A DNA stretch of 64,000 bases from Armatimonadota bacterium (GTDB taxonomy: Bacteria; Armatimonadota; Hebobacteria; GCA-020354555; CP070648): the NCBI GenBank assembly GCA_020354555.1, contig CP070648.1, positions 1,384,865 to 1,448,864 on the forward strand. The letters are read 5' to 3'. The translations under genes were made by a program, and so were the position numbers. The notes beneath the pieces are model-generated. The model searched no databases and had not been told where the DNA came from. It worked only from the letters and a program-made list of their open reading frames with translations. Shown here piece after piece: positions 9,238-20,558 of this stretch. Numbering within the stretch: the first letter of the stretch is position 1; each line of letters begins with the position of its first letter.

Positions 9238-9432
9238 CTAACGTCGGAAGTATCGGCGCCGAGGGCGCTTCGAAGCCCGCTTGGCTGCCCGCTCCTCGCG
9301 GCGTTGCCGCTGACAATCCGGACACAGCCGCGGTGGCGGATACCCGGATCGCTCATCCCTGGCTCGCTCCGCCTCAGGGTACAGGAACGCTTGCTGGCAA
9401 GCCTCGCAGACTAGCTCGGGCTCGGAAGACAA
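9238..9432 (-). CDS. Small zinc-ribbon protein
   Basis: 64 residues. Two CxxC pairs, CEACQ at 9-13 and CPDCQ at 37-41, are about 25 residues apart and followed by a strongly basic tail (RQRREERAAKRASKRPRRRYFRR). This is the pattern of the 'probable zinc-ribbon' family PF13451, often found beside cold-shock or RNA-binding genes. It begins 3 bases after the RRM gene ends, so the two are almost certainly cotranscribed. The basic tail suggests nucleic acid binding; no function is established for the family that I know of. Confidence 0.75.
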   Translation of the reverse strand: MSSEPELVCEACQQAFLYPEAERARDERSGYPPPRLCPDCQRQRREERAAKRASKRPRRRYFRR

Positions 9433-9435
9433 CGG

Positions 9436-9723
9436 CTACCAGCCGCGTCCGCCGCCGCCGCCGCCGCCGCGGCGCCCGCCGCCACCACCGCGCTCCGTGC
9501 GCGGGCGTGCCTCGTTCACCGTCAGCGCGCGCCCATCCACCTCGCGCCCGTTGAGCGCCGCGATGGCCTCGGCGGCCTTCTCCTCCGGGACGTCGACGAA
9601 GCCGAACCCCTTGTCCGGGATCAGCCGCACCTCCGACGGCTCGTACTCCGCAAACAGCTCGCGGAGCGCGCTCTCCGTTGTGGAGTAGCTCAGGTTCCCT
9701 ACGTAGAGACTCTTGATGGCCAT
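9436..9723 (-). CDS. RRM-type RNA-binding protein with glycine-rich tail
   Basis: 95 residues from ATG 9723 with AAGGAGG 5 bases upstream. One RRM: RNP2 is LYVGNL and RNP1 is KGFGFVDV. The tail after residue 78 is almost all Gly and Arg, encoded by CCG/CCA-rich repeats on the plus strand. This is the layout of bacterial/cyanobacterial Rbp proteins linked to cold response. It sits between a DEAD-box helicase and a zinc-ribbon gene, which supports a role in RNA structure remodelling. Confidence 0.9.
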   Translation of the reverse strand: MAIKSLYVGNLSYSTTESALRELFAEYEPSEVRLIPDKGFGFVDVPEEKAAEAIAALNGREVDGRALTVNEARPRTERGGGGGRRGGGGGGGRGW

Positions 9724-9827
9724 GATGGCCTCCTTCTGACACGGCCTGGCTCCGTGCGGCATTACCGCGACCAACCCGACGGCGACTTCTCACCTGCGTG
9801 CCAGGCCGCGGGCAATGGAAACGTCGC

Positions 9828-11006
<1,179 letters not shown>

Positions 11007-11351
11007 GTGACGAACCGCTTGCAGAAGCTGGGGGTGAAGGTTGAATTGCGTGAAGATGTCAGATGTCTCGCATGCCAGAGGAAACCGTATCGCCGGCGCG
11101 CCCTGCTGGCTGCCGATGTGGCTGACTCTTAATTGTCCCCTCGCGATGCGTGAGAACCGGGATCACCCGGCTCATCCGACAGGTCATGCACGAAGGCTTA
11201 CGTCGGAATACTACCACATCCCAGGGAGTATGTCAAACGGTCTGACGTCCCCCGCGACGCCCACAACGCGTTTTTCCGCGGTCGTGAATCGCCAATCCGC
11301 CGTGCGCCGTGCTTCTCCCGGCGTCGGCCCGGTCCTTGCCTGGGCTCCCCC

Positions 11352-12524
11352 TCATTCCTGCTTCAGCCATTCCAACGTGAGTATCGCCAGGACGATGGAT
11401 TCCCTGAAGTTCTCCTGCCCCGCCTCGTACAGGCACGCGATCTCCCCGCTGGGCACCACCGCCAGGCATGAGTAGGCGCTCGGCCCGGGGTGAAGCGTCT
11501 TCGCGATGGGCCAGGTTGTGCCCTCGTCATAGCTCGCGCGCACGGTCATGTTGACGCGGCCGCTCTCGCTGGCGGGGTTCGAGAACAGAATGACGCTCTC
11601 GCCTTGCTCGGGCCAGGAATACCGGCGGATGCTCGCCTGGCAGACCGGCTCGATCAGGGCCGGATCGAAGCGCTGATCGGTCCACGTCAGCCCACCGTCG
11701 CCGCTGACTGCGACCTGGCGGGCGTGCAGCACGGGGTTGTTGTTCCGCATGTTAAGCATGAGCCGATCGCCGGTCAGTTCCACGACCTCGCACTCGTCGG
11801 TCTTAGGCTGCGGCGCACGACCGCCGAGCCGCCACGTCTCCCCGTGGTCGTCGGAATAGACGACATGGGAGTAGCCGTCCCTGGTCCCTGCCTCGATATG
11901 GTCACAGGCAATGAGCAGCCGCCCCCGGTGCGGGCCTCGCTCGATCTGTATGCCTGCCCCCGGGCCGGTCGCGTACCAGGTCCAGTTGGGCTGCTTGACG
12001 TCTGACGTGATTTCCCGGGGCTCGGACCACGTGACGCCGTCATCCCCGGAGCAGGTGACGAAGGCGCGCCGCGTGTCCTTGCTCGTCTCGCCGATGATTG
12101 CGCTTTCCCCGTCATCACCGCGGTTCCCCGTCATAAGGAGCCAGACGGTTCCCGTGTCGCGGTCGAGCACCGGGCATGGATTGCCGCAGGTGTTGGGTCC
12201 GTCATCCCACACGACCCGCTGCTCGCTCCACGTCCGCCCGCCGTCGGTCGAGCGTTTGAGGAGCAGGTCAATGTCCCCGCTGTCGCTGGGGCCATGCCTG
12301 CGGCCTTCGCAGAACGCGAGGATCGTACCGCGCGAAGTCGCGATGATTGCCGGGATGCGGTAGGTGTGATACCCCCCCTCGCCGCTGGTGAACAACGCGC
12401 TGTGCACCAGAGGTGTCATGGTCTTCTCGCTTCCAGTGTTGTTGTCTGCGTGGGTGCAGTCCCCCCCGAGGATCATCGTCACCCCAATCATCAGAGCAAT
12501 AGCACGAAGTCCAACACTTCCCAC
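11352..12524 (-). CDS. Exported exo-alpha-sialidase (GH33)
   Basis: 390 residues with a signal peptide (LRAIALMIGVTMILGG). TYRIP at 54-58 supplies the first arginine of the GH33 triad. Five Asp boxes follow (STDGGRTW, SGDDGVTW, SDDHGETW, SGDGGLTW, SYDEGTTW), marking the six-bladed propeller. SDSGDIDLLLKRS holds the acid/base region, DECEVVEL the glutamate, and SAYSCLAV the likely nucleophile tyrosine. It would release terminal sialic acid or a related sugar outside the cytoplasm. No sialic acid transporter or nan genes are visible nearby. Start is GTG and could be a few codons off. Confidence 0.85.
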   Translation of the reverse strand: MGSVGLRAIALMIGVTMILGGDCTHADNNTGSEKTMTPLVHSALFTSGEGGYHTYRIPAIIATSRGTILAFCEGRRHGPSDSGDIDLLLKRSTDGGRTWSEQRVVWDDGPNTCGNPCPVLDRDTGTVWLLMTGNRGDDGESAIIGETSKDTRRAFVTCSGDDGVTWSEPREITSDVKQPNWTWYATGPGAGIQIERGPHRGRLLIACDHIEAGTRDGYSHVVYSDDHGETWRLGGRAPQPKTDECEVVELTGDRLMLNMRNNNPVLHARQVAVSGDGGLTWTDQRFDPALIEPVCQASIRRYSWPEQGESVILFSNPASESGRVNMTVRASYDEGTTWPIAKTLHPGPSAYSCLAVVPSGEIACLYEAGQENFRESIVLAILTLEWLKQE

Positions 12525-12684
12525 CGCATCATACCCCCACGCGCCTGGTCAGCTGCACGGTGGCTCCCCCCAATCTCTGCTGCCACGCGACGCGGCGTAT
12601 TGGGCGGACGGGCCGCACGAGTTCCGCGCTCAGCAGGAATTCCGAAGGTGGCGCCGCACTCTACCAGAGGAAAGCGGTTGACCA

Positions 12685-14544
12685 ATGTCTATCACAAACG
12701 AACATTCCGCGCTGGTCATTTCCATCCTGCTCGCAGCATGCACTGCGAGCCAATCCACTGGATCATCCTTCACCCTGGCGCGCAAGGGCCGACCGGCGTG
12801 TACCATCGTCGTGGCCGCCGATCCGACGCCGGCGGCCCGGTTGGCGGCGCTGGAGCTCCAGCACCATGTCCTCAAGATCACCGGCGCTGATGTGCCCATA
12901 GCCACCGACAAGCAAAGCGTCACGGGGCCGCGGGTTCTCGTTGGTGAAAGCGCCGCCACGCGGAAAATCGGCCTGCGCGGATCGGACTTTTCGCCGCAGG
13001 AATATCTTATTGCATTCCGGCCCGAGACGCTGATTCTTATCGGCCGCGACTGGGAGGATACCGAGGACAACCGTGCGGAGCCGGGCAGGAGTATGGCGGG
13101 GAGTCTCTCGGATCTGCGGCACCGGGTGGACTACTGGAAGACGGTTGGTTGTCCCCAGCGGAGCACCGGGGAAATCGAGCTTCCCGGCGTCTTTGACGAC
13201 CAGGGGACCTGTTATGCGGCCTACGACTTTCTGGAGCGCTTTTGCGGGGTGCGGTGGTACGGACCGGCGCAAGTCAACATTGTGTGTCCCAGCCGCGCGA
13301 CCCTGACCATCCGCGGAACCGATATCCGCCGCGCGCCGGCCCTGAAGCATCGCAGTGCCCTGTGGAACGGCAGTTGGCCTTTCATGAGCGGCCAGTGGGG
13401 AAGCGTGACGAGGCCGGAGGTCGTGCTGTACTGGAGGCGGCTGCGGCTGGGCGGCGAGAAATGGGCGGCGAATCACACCTTTCATGGACGGACCGTGGAA
13501 TCCGTGTTCAACGATCCGGCGTACCAGGCCGAGGGGCCGGGTCGCGGCTCACAGCTGTGCTACTCGCACCCGAAACTGGTTGCCCACGTGGCCCGAATGG
13601 CACGCGATTTCTTCGACCGCAAAGCCGAGGTCGCGGAGGGGTGCCTGGCGGTGGGGGACTACTTCGCGATCGTTCCTGACGACAACCCAAATTTCTGCCG
13701 GTGCGCCGCATGTAGGGCTCTGTTAGAGACCGGAGTAGACCGGGCGACCGGGCAGTTCAGCAGTGGGTGGGCCAGCGACTACTGGTTCACGTTTGTCAAC
13801 GCGGTCGCGCGCGAGGTCGGCAAGACGCACCCCGACAAGTACATCGCCACTCTCGCCTACTGGTGTTACGCCTATCCGCCTCGGGACTTCGAAATCGAGG
13901 CGAACGTCTCTGTGGCTCCCTGCTTGCACGTCTGCTACTACCCGGTGCACTACGGGATACGCGACAACGACATGAGGCTCTACAAGGGGTGGCTGGACCA
14001 GACCAAGGCGCCGATGTTCATGTGGACCTACTATCATCATCCCATGGAGGCGGGCCTCGTCAACGGGTGGAAGTGCTTCCCGCACTTCATGGTTCACGAG
14101 ACGGCGCGCGCGATGCGGATGTTCATGAAAGACGGCATCAGAGGGATATTTGTGTGCGGTGAGCCGGATCAGCTTGAGGCCTACGTGATGGTCAAGTTGT
14201 GGGACGAGCCGGGTCAAGATGTGGACGGGCTAATGGAGGAATTCTTCCGTTTGTATTTCGGCGGCGCTGCTGAATCGATGAACAAGTTCTACTCGCGGAT
14301 TGAGGAGATCGCCTCCGACCCGGCCAACTACTCAGCGCAATACCAAACGGCGGCAAGCATATCCTGGGAAAGCGTCGCCTGGGAGCAACTGGGAACTGCG
14401 GAGAGATTGGAGGAGCTGGGTGCGCTGATCGCCGAGGCGGAGGCAGGCGCGCAGACCGAATTAGAGAAGCAGCGCGTCGCCCTGTGGCGCGAGGCGATCT
14501 GGCAGTGGATGGTTGATGGGCGCGCGCAGCACCTTGCACGGTGA
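12685..14544 (+). CDS. DUF4838 lipoprotein, probable carbohydrate-active enzyme
   Basis: 619 residues. The N-terminus ends in ILLAAC (Cys19), a good lipobox, so it should be anchored to a membrane. Residues 40-150 resemble the GH67/GH20-type N-terminal domain (TPAARLAALELQHHVLKITGADVPI, then GPRVLVGES). DUF4838 follows, with GTCYAAYDFLERFCGVRWYGP and FWWT-like strands, DDNPNFCRCAACRALLETG and the late ACYHH region. DUF4838 proteins are abundant in Planctomycetes-like glycan degraders and are presumed TIM-barrel glycosidases. Substrate unknown. It diverges from the sialidase gene upstream. Confidence 0.85.
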   Translation: MSITNEHSALVISILLAACTASQSTGSSFTLARKGRPACTIVVAADPTPAARLAALELQHHVLKITGADVPIATDKQSVTGPRVLVGESAATRKIGLRGSDFSPQEYLIAFRPETLILIGRDWEDTEDNRAEPGRSMAGSLSDLRHRVDYWKTVGCPQRSTGEIELPGVFDDQGTCYAAYDFLERFCGVRWYGPAQVNIVCPSRATLTIRGTDIRRAPALKHRSALWNGSWPFMSGQWGSVTRPEVVLYWRRLRLGGEKWAANHTFHGRTVESVFNDPAYQAEGPGRGSQLCYSHPKLVAHVARMARDFFDRKAEVAEGCLAVGDYFAIVPDDNPNFCRCAACRALLETGVDRATGQFSSGWASDYWFTFVNAVAREVGKTHPDKYIATLAYWCYAYPPRDFEIEANVSVAPCLHVCYYPVHYGIRDNDMRLYKGWLDQTKAPMFMWTYYHHPMEAGLVNGWKCFPHFMVHETARAMRMFMKDGIRGIFVCGEPDQLEAYVMVKLWDEPGQDVDGLMEEFFRLYFGGAAESMNKFYSRIEEIASDPANYSAQYQTAASISWESVAWEQLGTAERLEELGALIAEAEAGAQTELEKQRVALWREAIWQWMVDGRAQHLAR

Positions 14545-14746
14545 CGCTGGCAGCGAACTGGACCGTGCACGCGGATCATCGTCGCGTGCGTCAGGCCGTG
14601 ACGGGGCATGCTGCACCCGTGAGCCTTCTGACTGCGCTCCGGAGCTCACGGCAACTTCGTGAAACCTGCCGCCCGCGGCCGACGGACGTCCGCCCCACGA
14701 ATCAGTTCTGCTGCCCTCCGCGGCGCGTCCAATCCGCTCGCCGTCG

Positions 14747-15946
14747 CTACCGTTTCCCCATCTCGCGCGCCGCTTGCTTGATCGCCTTGATCAACTGCGT
14801 TCGATTCGCCACCGTCCACTCCGGGCTGATCCCGATCAACACCGCGCGGCTCAGCAGGTCGGTCGTCCGCGGGCACATGTTCTGGGAATAACCGGGCTTT
14901 GATCCCCTATTCTCGGGCCGCAGATACGGGTTCATCGCGGGGTGATATGCCCCGCGCCGCTCCAGAATCGGATCCCAGTTCGAGTACACGTGCCGCCCGC
15001 TGTCAATCGGCCGATATGCCCACGCGCCGCCGGGAGCGATCAGCGTCACGAACGCCCGCGCCTCGTCCTCGCTGTCGAAGATCAGGCCGAGCGTCGTCGC
15101 GCAGTCGCCCTCCGGATCGTTGTTCTTCAGGAGTCTGAGACCACTATCGGCAATCGCCGCCACGACCCGCCGCTTGTGATTGCGCATCTTTGCCAGGAGA
15201 CCGTCCACGCGCTTGAGTTGCACCCGCAGCACCGCGGCAAGGATCTCATTCATTCGGTATGCGCCGCCGATGAATGGCTCGATGCTAAGATCCGCGCGGT
15301 GCGGCCGGAACGCCGTACCGGGATCGTGCTGGATGATGGCCCGCTCGTAGATCGTCGGGTTATCGGTGACGACCGCGCCGCCTTCGCCGCATGTGATGTT
15401 CTTGTAGTAGTTGAAGCTGAAGGCGCCGACGTGCCCGATCGAACCTAAGCGCTTGCCCTTGTACGATCCGCCGTCGGCCTGACAAGCGTCCTCGATCACC
15501 CGCAACCGGTGCTTGCGCGCGATGCGCATCACCCCGTCCATGTTGGCCGGCAACCCGCTCATGTGCACCGGCATGATCGCGGCGGTGCGTTTCGTGAGCT
15601 TCGCTTCGGCGTCCGCCGGGTCGAGCATCAGGGACTCGTCAACCTCGGCAATGATCGGCACTGCGCCCACCGCCAGTACCGCCGCCGGACTGGCCATGAA
15701 CGTGTAGGCGGGCACGATCACTTCATCTCCCGGCCCCACGCCAAGGCCCGCGAGTGCGCAGATGAGCGCGCCCGTGCCGCTCGTCACAAGCAGCGCGTAC
15801 TTCGTTCCCGTCTTCTCCGCCAGTTCTTTCTCGAACCACGCACATTCGCCCAACTCGCCCGGCTTGCCCGGCAGGAACCGGAAGAGCTTTCCGCTCGTGA
15901 TGACGCGAGCTGCCGCATCTGCCTCCTGCTTCCCGATCTTCAGCAT
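14747..15946 (-). CDS. DegT/DnrJ/EryC1/StrS-family PLP aminotransferase
   Basis: 399 residues. GTGALICALAGLGVGPGDEVIVP is the family's cofactor phosphate region, EDACQADG (152-159) holds the Asp that contacts the pyridine nitrogen, and FSFNYYKNITCGEGG has the Schiff-base Lys at 182. Members transfer amino groups to nucleotide-linked keto sugars for surface glycans or antibiotics. AGGAG is 9 bases before the ATG. No dehydratase or sugar nucleotidyltransferase lies alongside, so the sugar cannot be guessed. Cytosolic. Confidence 0.9.
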   Translation of the reverse strand: MLKIGKQEADAAARVITSGKLFRFLPGKPGELGECAWFEKELAEKTGTKYALLVTSGTGALICALAGLGVGPGDEVIVPAYTFMASPAAVLAVGAVPIIAEVDESLMLDPADAEAKLTKRTAAIMPVHMSGLPANMDGVMRIARKHRLRVIEDACQADGGSYKGKRLGSIGHVGAFSFNYYKNITCGEGGAVVTDNPTIYERAIIQHDPGTAFRPHRADLSIEPFIGGAYRMNEILAAVLRVQLKRVDGLLAKMRNHKRRVVAAIADSGLRLLKNNDPEGDCATTLGLIFDSEDEARAFVTLIAPGGAWAYRPIDSGRHVYSNWDPILERRGAYHPAMNPYLRPENRGSKPGYSQNMCPRTTDLLSRAVLIGISPEWTVANRTQLIKAIKQAAREMGKR

Positions 15947-16473
15947 CGGATTCAGCTCCTGTCGCTGAGGCGCTATGAGTCCGGAAACCCGCCCCGCTCA
16001 ACGCCGGCTTGTTTCCGCAACTCCCAATTTCGCCCTCCGTCCGTAGGACGCCTGCGACCGGCTGGCCGCGCAGCGTATGCCGTCGCAACACAGGCCGCTA
16101 GGACAGACATGTCGCGGCTCGTCGCGACTCACGTCAACTGTTTGCATCACGTTCGATTCCGCGACTGAATGAGGGACTTCGGGCCGGGCGTCGCTGTCCT
16201 GGCGGCGGTCGCATCTGGCGGGCGCCGGCGACCTTCTCCGAGGCAAACACCGCAGCAACTGCTCCCCGAAGAGTGAAGGCTCCGACCGGGGGAGGCCGTG
16301 CACCAGGTCTGAACCGGTCATGTACGTTGCGGGTCGCTGGCCCGAGCGCCCGGTCCACCCGCGGACACGCCACCGGCGCTGTGTCTGGTGGGGACGACGT
16401 AGGCTGCCCCGGATGCCGCCCGAACCGCGGCGGATGGGCGCGTCTTTGGCACAGCGAGCGCACAGGAAGCCGA
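15947..16473. other. Long divergent spacer
   Basis: The 5' ends of the DegT gene and the cytochrome gene face away from each other across 577 bases. I found no convincing gene, transposase fragment or consensus promoter in it; open frames here have no recognisable protein character. Confidence 0.4.
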
Positions 16474-16497
16474 GTCGGGGGCACGGAACCCCCCGAC
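16474..16497. promoter_or_regulatory. Hairpin in the cytochrome gene leader
   Basis: GTCGGGGG pairs with CCCCCGAC around a short loop, ending 27 bases before the cytochrome start codon. It could end upstream transcription or shape the leader; its role is not evident. Confidence 0.35.
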
Positions 16498-16523
16498 CTA
16501 CAGGTTTGAGTCAGGAGACTACG

Positions 16524-17492
16524 ATGGGCATACTTCGCAGGGCTCTACTCGCGGTTGGCGGGTTGACCGCAGCCGGGTTGGTATCGATGATCGCGGCGGG
16601 AGGCGATGTCCACTCTGCCAGCTACAAGGGATCCAAGCTATGCCTGGCCTGCCACAAGAAACCGCACCAGGCCATCGCGGAGAGCTACCCGAAGACGCCC
16701 CATGCTCTGGCGTTCTGGAAGGTGGGGGAAGAGAAGGACGGGCAGAGGATCCTTGGCGACTTCAGGACGGAGCCCGGATTCACACGGGCCCAAGTTGCCT
16801 ACGTCCTCGGCGTCGGGAGGTACGAGCAGGCATACCTCGACAAAGACTTTCAACTGCTGCCCCTGTTCTGGGAAGTCGCAAGCAAGAGTTGGGTGAAACG
16901 AATGCCTTCGGTGGACGGTGCTGCACAGTGCCTTGCGTGTCATGTCACGGGCTACGATCCGGCGAATAGGAAATGGACTGAGCCGGGAGTGGGCTGTGAG
17001 TCTTGCCACGGCCCTGGCAGCGAGCACACCAGCGCGAGCGACAAGAAGGCCTCCATCGTCCGGCCGCAGACACTGGATCCGCTGCGGGAGGCGATGATCT
17101 GCGGGCAGTGCCACAGCCTCGGGCAGTCCAAGTCCAGCGCCTCTCCCCGCTCCCTGGAATACCGACCTGGTGATGATCTGGCCGCCACCTTCACTGACGC
17201 CAGACCCAGCGCGCACGTGCCGCACGAACTGCCGCCTTGGACGGAGTACTCGGAGTGGATCCAGAGCGGGCACGCCGGCGCTTCTCCGCCGACCACGTGC
17301 ACCAAGTGCCATGAGCCTCACGGGCTAGGCAACCGGCCGCACCAGGTGCGCACGGAGGGCAATGCTCTCTGCCTGGATTGTCATGGAGCGTTGACCGGGG
17401 CACAGCACGCGCCAGCTAGTTTGGAGAAGGCCACCTGCACCAGCTGCCATATGCCTCAGGGCAGCCACTTCTTCAGGGAGCCGGGCCAGTAG
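16524..17492 (+). CDS. Exported seven-haem c-type cytochrome
   Basis: 322 residues from ATG 16524 with AGGAG 7 bases upstream; the frame runs further upstream without protein character. A signal peptide (ALLAVGGLTAAGLVSMIAAGG) is followed by seven CxxCH haem motifs: CLACH (40), CLACH, CESCH, CGQCH, CTKCH, CLDCH and CTSCH. Spacing and the CESCHGPGSEH stretch recall the cytochrome c554 / doubled-CxxCH families. Such proteins carry electrons in the periplasm or bind substrates such as nitrogen or sulfur compounds. No partner quinol oxidase or maturation genes are visible next to it, so the pathway is open. Confidence 0.88.
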   Translation: MGILRRALLAVGGLTAAGLVSMIAAGGDVHSASYKGSKLCLACHKKPHQAIAESYPKTPHALAFWKVGEEKDGQRILGDFRTEPGFTRAQVAYVLGVGRYEQAYLDKDFQLLPLFWEVASKSWVKRMPSVDGAAQCLACHVTGYDPANRKWTEPGVGCESCHGPGSEHTSASDKKASIVRPQTLDPLREAMICGQCHSLGQSKSSASPRSLEYRPGDDLAATFTDARPSAHVPHELPPWTEYSEWIQSGHAGASPPTTCTKCHEPHGLGNRPHQVRTEGNALCLDCHGALTGAQHAPASLEKATCTSCHMPQGSHFFREPGQ

Positions 17493-17591
17493 TCGGGGCC
17501 AAATCCGTCAGACAACCATTGATCGGGAGTACACGCGACGCACCGGTCGAGACGAGACTTCGAGTCGCGCCTTGCCGCTGATGCGATCGGG

Positions 17592-18104
17592 TCAGTCGCC
17601 CGCCCTGGTTCTGACGAAGTCCATCGTGTCACCGGCCGCAATGCCGCGTGCGTCACAGAATCCCGCGTTTACCTCGACGACGTACATCGCGTTGCCGCCG
17701 GACGGTATCAGCGTTTCCGACAGCGGCGTGGTGTTCTGCGCGATGGACACGATCTGCTTGGCCTCGCTGACGAAGATGACGTCGAGCGGAATCAGGGTGT
17801 CTTTCATCCAGAATGTCAGCGGCCCGGAGGACTCGAAGATGAACAGCATGCCGGCGTCCGGGGGCAGATAGCTCCGGTGCATCAGCCCTTGTGTGCGCTC
17901 CGCCGGCGTATCGGCTATCTCAATGTCAATCCGCGCAATCGTCTCCGCGGTGGCCTGGCGAACGAACCACAACTCGCCCTCTTTGGTGAACTGCACTTCC
18001 GGCGCACTCGTGATGACGTTCGAACCGCAGCCCGTCACGAGCGCTAGTATGAGCGCGCCTATTACGGAGACTGTTGGAGCCATTCCGCACCGCCACCTGG
18101 CCAT
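17592..18104 (-). CDS. DUF192 lipoprotein
   Basis: 170 residues. The N-terminus carries a lipobox (ALVTGC). The rest is DUF192: IEIADTPAERTQGLMHRSYLPPDAGMLFIF, FWMKDTLIPLDVIFV and a C-terminal VVEVNAGFCDARGIAAGD. DUF192 is a small beta-rich exported domain of uncertain function found in many bacteria. It converges with the cytochrome gene, with about 100 bases between. Confidence 0.9.
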   Translation of the reverse strand: MARWRCGMAPTVSVIGALILALVTGCGSNVITSAPEVQFTKEGELWFVRQATAETIARIDIEIADTPAERTQGLMHRSYLPPDAGMLFIFESSGPLTFWMKDTLIPLDVIFVSEAKQIVSIAQNTTPLSETLIPSGGNAMYVVEVNAGFCDARGIAAGDTMDFVRTRAGD

Positions 18105-18362
18105 GGGCCGTCCCTCGTCACGTTCGCCAAACGCCGCGGGCGAGGAAGCAGAGCGCGGCGATGGCGGACAACTTCTGCGGGTTACTGGCGCTTTCCTGGC
18201 GGCAGTCGCCGTAGCCTACCGGGATCATCGCCGAACTCAGAGTATCTGGGTCTCCCCAGGCAGTCAATTTGGCGGGCGGCGGTGATCGCGAGTCGAAGCG
18301 ACACCCGTCGCGGCCGCACGTTGCCGGCGCGCATGACAACTGCTGCTTAGGAATACCACGGC

Positions 18363-20087
18363 TCAGCGGCGTTTCTTCATCGCCTTCTGCGCCCTGGCCC
18401 AGGTGTCGCGCAGGGTAACCGTGCGGTTGAAGCAAAGCTTCTCCCGCGTCGAGTCGGGATCAACGCAGAAATACCCCTGCCGTTCGAACTGATAGCGCGT
18501 GCCCGGCGGGGTGCCGATGACGCTTGGCTCCACATGGCAGGTCGTCACTTCCAGTGACTTTGGGTTCAGGTTTGACAAGTAGTCCTGCCCCTCTTCCACT
18601 TCGTCGGGATCCGGCTTCACGAAGAGGTGGTCGTAGATGCGCGCCTCCGCGGGAACCGCGTGCTGCGCCGAAACCCAATGCAGCGTGACCTTGGCCTTCC
18701 GGCCGTCCGGCGCATCGCCGCCCCGCGTCTCCGGATCGTAGGTGCAATGCACCTCCGCTATCTCGCCGCGCTCGTCCTTCACCACATCGACGCACTTGAT
18801 GAAGTAGGCGTAGCGCAGTCGCACCTCTCGCCCCGGAGCCAGGCGGTAGAACTTCGGCGGCGGCTCCTCACGGAAGTCTTCGCGCTCGATAAACAACTCG
18901 CGCGCGAACGGCACCTTGCGCGTCCCGGCGCTCGGATCCTCGGGATTGTTCACGGCATCCAGTTCCTCGACCTGGCCCTCGGGGTAGTTGACCAGGACGA
19001 CCTTCAACGGGTTCATCACTGCCATCACGCGCGGTGACCGCTTGTTCAGGTCATCGCGCGCGCAGTCCTCCAGCACGGCGACATCAACCACGTTGTAGTT
19101 CTTGGCCACTCCGATCCTGCTGCAGAACTCGCGGATGGCCTCCGGGGTATAGCCGCGCCGCCGCAGCCCGGCCAATGTCGGCAAGCGCGGGTCATCATAC
19201 CCGCGGACGCGGTCGCCGTTGACGAGTTCGATAAACCGACGCTTGCTCATCACGGTGTACGACAGGTTAAGGCGCGCGAACTCGATCTGGCGCGGGTGGA
19301 AGATGCCGAGCTGATCCAGGAACCAGTCATACAGCGGACGGTGGTTCTCGTATTCCAGCGAGCACAGGGAGTGCGTGATCCCTTCAATGGAGTCCTGCAA
19401 GGGGTGCGCCCAGTCGTACATCGGGTAGATGCACCAGTTGTTGCCCTGGCGGTGGTGCTCGGCGTGCCGGATACGGTACATCACGGGATCGCGAAGGTTG
19501 AGGTTGCCCGAAGCCATGTCAATTCGAGCGCGAAGCGTGCGCGACCCGTCCGGGAACTCGCCCGCGCGCATGCGCTGGAACAGGTCCAAATTCTCCTCGA
19601 CGCTGCGGTTGCGGTACGGGCTCTCAACGCCAGGCTCGGTCGGCGTGCCGCGCGTCTCGATGACCTCTTCCGGCGACAGGTCGCAGACATAGGCCTTGCC
19701 CTGCTTGATGAGTTCGATGGCCAACTCGTACTGCCGCTCGAAGTAATCGGAGCCGAAGAGCAGCCGGTCGCCCCAGTCAACCCCAAGCCAGCGCACGTCC
19801 TCGATGATGGCGTCAACGAATTCCTGTTCTTCCCTGACGGGGTTGGTGTCATCGAACCGCAGGTTGAACAGGCCGCCGAACTCCTGGGCGATGCCGTAGT
19901 CAATCCAGATCGCCTTCGCATGGCCGATGTGGAGGTAGGCGTTCGGCTCAGGCGGAAAGCGCGTGTGCACGCGGTCGAACCTGCCGCTCTGCAAGTCCTC
20001 CTTGACCGCCTCGCGGATGAAGTCGGTTGACGGTTCGCCGCGATCCCCGCTCGTATTCGCCGCATCCGGCTTGTGCGTTCCAGCCAT
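18363..20087 (-). CDS. glnS: Glutaminyl-tRNA synthetase
   Basis: 574 residues from ATG 20087; E. coli GlnRS is 554. Class I signatures are intact: [16 protein letters not shown] with HIGH at 53-56, and VMSKR near 280. The C-terminal anticodon-binding beta-barrels ([34 protein letters not shown]) are present. The enzyme charges tRNA-Gln directly. In-frame Met codons upstream (20243, 20177) would add a serine- and proline-rich extension unlike GlnRS, so the shorter start is chosen. Presence of GlnRS implies the organism need not rely on the Glu-tRNA amidotransferase route for Gln. Confidence 0.96.
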   Translation of the reverse strand: MAGTHKPDAANTSGDRGEPSTDFIREAVKEDLQSGRFDRVHTRFPPEPNAYLHIGHAKAIWIDYGIAQEFGGLFNLRFDDTNPVREEQEFVDAIIEDVRWLGVDWGDRLLFGSDYFERQYELAIELIKQGKAYVCDLSPEEVIETRGTPTEPGVESPYRNRSVEENLDLFQRMRAGEFPDGSRTLRARIDMASGNLNLRDPVMYRIRHAEHHRQGNNWCIYPMYDWAHPLQDSIEGITHSLCSLEYENHRPLYDWFLDQLGIFHPRQIEFARLNLSYTVMSKRRFIELVNGDRVRGYDDPRLPTLAGLRRRGYTPEAIREFCSRIGVAKNYNVVDVAVLEDCARDDLNKRSPRVMAVMNPLKVVLVNYPEGQVEELDAVNNPEDPSAGTRKVPFARELFIEREDFREEPPPKFYRLAPGREVRLRYAYFIKCVDVVKDERGEIAEVHCTYDPETRGGDAPDGRKAKVTLHWVSAQHAVPAEARIYDHLFVKPDPDEVEEGQDYLSNLNPKSLEVTTCHVEPSVIGTPPGTRYQFERQGYFCVDPDSTREKLCFNRTVTLRDTWARAQKAMKKRR

Positions 20088-20335
20088 GTTGAAAACCGCC
20101 TCTCTCCCGACCGGTATCCCGAAACCGGGATTCCGCTTTTCCTCGACCGCCGGACATGATTCTGCCACAGCACTCATGGAATGGTCAAGGAAAAGCGAAG
20201 CGGCGGTGTCGGTCAGAATGCTTGGCAGTGAACGGTTCCACATGGGATAGAGTCCCGGCTTGGAGAAAGAAAGGCAAGGGCGTTGGGGCAGTGGCGCCCG
20301 TGCGCCCCCGGCTCGGCAGACTGGCTCAGGCTGCG

Positions 20336-20478
20336 CTAAGGCTTTGCTTGGACAATCCGTAGCTCACAGCAGGCGATGTCCGCGACGGGAGTGCCGCGTG
20401 CGGTTAGGTCGAAGGCGAAGTCGGGAGATTTGACGCGTTCAATATGGGCGCCCAGAAGGCTTGAGAAGTGATAGAATC
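20336..20478 (-). pseudogene. Possible 3' remnant of an unidentified gene
   Basis: Upstream of glnS the minus strand has a 46-codon frame between two stops that reads like the end of a real protein: AHIERVKSPDFAFDLTARG then [18 protein letters not shown]. It has no start codon. I do not recognise the family. It could be a gene fragment left by rearrangement, or chance. Confidence 0.3.
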
Positions 20479-20558
20479 ACGCCGCAGAGATTCCCCTGGC
20501 AAGGCAGGGATGATCGATGCCTGCTGGCTTGCGCGGCGATGGCAAGGAGATGGCGGAA

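Noticed and set aside
9436-9490. CCG/CCA simple repeat
   Set aside because: It only encodes the glycine-rich tail of the RRM protein and is not an independent repeat element.
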